DNA of 51,128 bases from Verrucomicrobiota bacterium JB023. GTDB lineage: Bacteria > Verrucomicrobiota > Verrucomicrobiia > Verrucomicrobiales > Akkermansiaceae. Where the stretch lies: assembly GCA_030673895.1 (NCBI GenBank), contig JAUTCR010000046.1:1-51128 (forward strand), read 5' to 3'. Shown here piece by piece: positions 50,813 to 51,128 of the stretch (positions within the stretch are counted from its first letter, which is position 1; every line of letters starts with the position of its first letter). The position numbers and the translations under genes are program-made. The notes under the pieces are model-generated. The model searched no databases, was not told where the DNA came from, and saw only the letters and a program-made list of their open reading frames with translations.

Positions 50813-51128
50813 ATTTGAATCCGGACTGAGGAACAAACGTAGAGAGGTTTTTCCTTATAAATCGTGGGTTAGAGCGTGGAACAAACGCGGTTTCGAGCGG
50901 GTATTCGAAGAAAAATCGAATTTAAGTGTGGAATGATGTTGACGCTAACCGCGATCGCTGGTTGAGTCGCCGCCCGCTGCGAGACGCAGCCCACGAGAAA
51001 CCAAAGCGAGTCGGTAACGGACAGAGTGCCAAGCCGACTTTTTAGTCTCCGTGTGAATGTTCCTTTACAGTGCGAATTTTGTGAAGCAGTGGATGCTTCA
51101 TGAAATGGAAAGTAAGGCTAAGTTGTGT
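50813..51128. other. Non-coding end region with small palindromes
   Basis: 316 bases without a supported gene at the right edge. It contains ATTCGA/TCGAAT (50903-50908 and 50916-50921), the near-palindrome AACCGCGATCGCTGGTT (50947-50963), a stem AGTCGG/CCGACT followed by TTTTT (51009-51043) that could be a terminator, and GAAGCA/TGCTTC nearby. A small RNA or a leader of a gene beyond the window is possible. Confidence 0.45.

Noticed and set aside
50601-50936. 111-codon plus-strand ORF at the end of the old yellow enzyme gene
   Set aside because: Overlaps the real gene in another frame and lacks any family-like sequence.

Overview
The window looks like a chromosomal segment of a marine or freshwater Verrucomicrobiota bacterium (Verrucomicrobiales-like). 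This is inferred from a GC-rich, densely coding layout combined with family markers: a secreted sulfatase, a short PEP-CTERM protein, a large secreted protein ending in the calcium-loop-like 'DPNGNGLVNLLEF' tail, and a lysine-rich histone-H1-like protein with a DUF2934-type end. No rRNA, tRNA, insertion sequence, prophage or CRISPR array was found. Most genes are housekeeping, envelope or signalling genes, and many have no assigned function.

Layout. 1-4730 (minus): a tight cluster of a diverged thioredoxin-like lipoprotein, an M48 metalloprotease lipoprotein, tsaD and a HAD phosphatase cut by the window edge. 4828-6330 (plus): an orphan ParA ATPase followed by a Roadblock-like protein. 6376-7284: rluD. 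7429-9436: an ECF sigma factor, a one-pass membrane protein, and a secreted HtrA-like/PDZ protein whose protease residues all look lost. 9508-13721 (minus): a fasciclin protein, pyruvate dehydrogenase E2, a lipoate ligase-like protein and a secreted C39-like protease. 14071-16796: a sulfatase and, convergent to it, a permease with a histidine-rich loop. 16981-20139: a FIST sensor and a hybrid histidine kinase. 20251-25630: an unknown secreted protein, an ankyrin/L,D-transpeptidase fusion, a PspA-like protein and a rhodanese.

25952-30529 (plus): a truncated haemoglobin, an M15-type peptidase with a Tat-like leader, a DUF1992 protein, then a tightly overlapping unit of a CaCA-type exchanger with an altered first repeat and two unknown proteins. 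30532-32543 (minus): phospholipase D/cardiolipin synthase and a 2-Cys peroxiredoxin. 32985-37837 (plus): a second hybrid kinase and a large C25-like secreted protein. 37936-40255: cydAB (cytochrome bd oxidase). 40227-45018 (minus): dinB, a cyclase-family hydrolase, a GMC oxidoreductase and an SDR/DUF2867 protein. 45124-50812: an H1-like protein, a DUF2383 protein, a PEP-CTERM protein, a zinc alcohol dehydrogenase, a PhoD-like phosphatase and an old yellow enzyme. 50813-51128 has no gene but contains several small palindromes.

How the genes may work together. E2 and the lipoate ligase both concern lipoylation. Peroxiredoxin, truncated globin, cytochrome bd, rhodanese and old yellow enzyme suggest coping with oxidative, nitrosative or low-oxygen conditions, although they are not one operon. 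The least ordinary modules are the sigma factor/membrane protein/pseudo-HtrA unit (7429-9436), the ParA-Roadblock pair (4828-6330) and the altered CaCA exchanger with its two coupled unknowns (27719-30529). All functions are read from sequence motifs by eye; no database search was possible.
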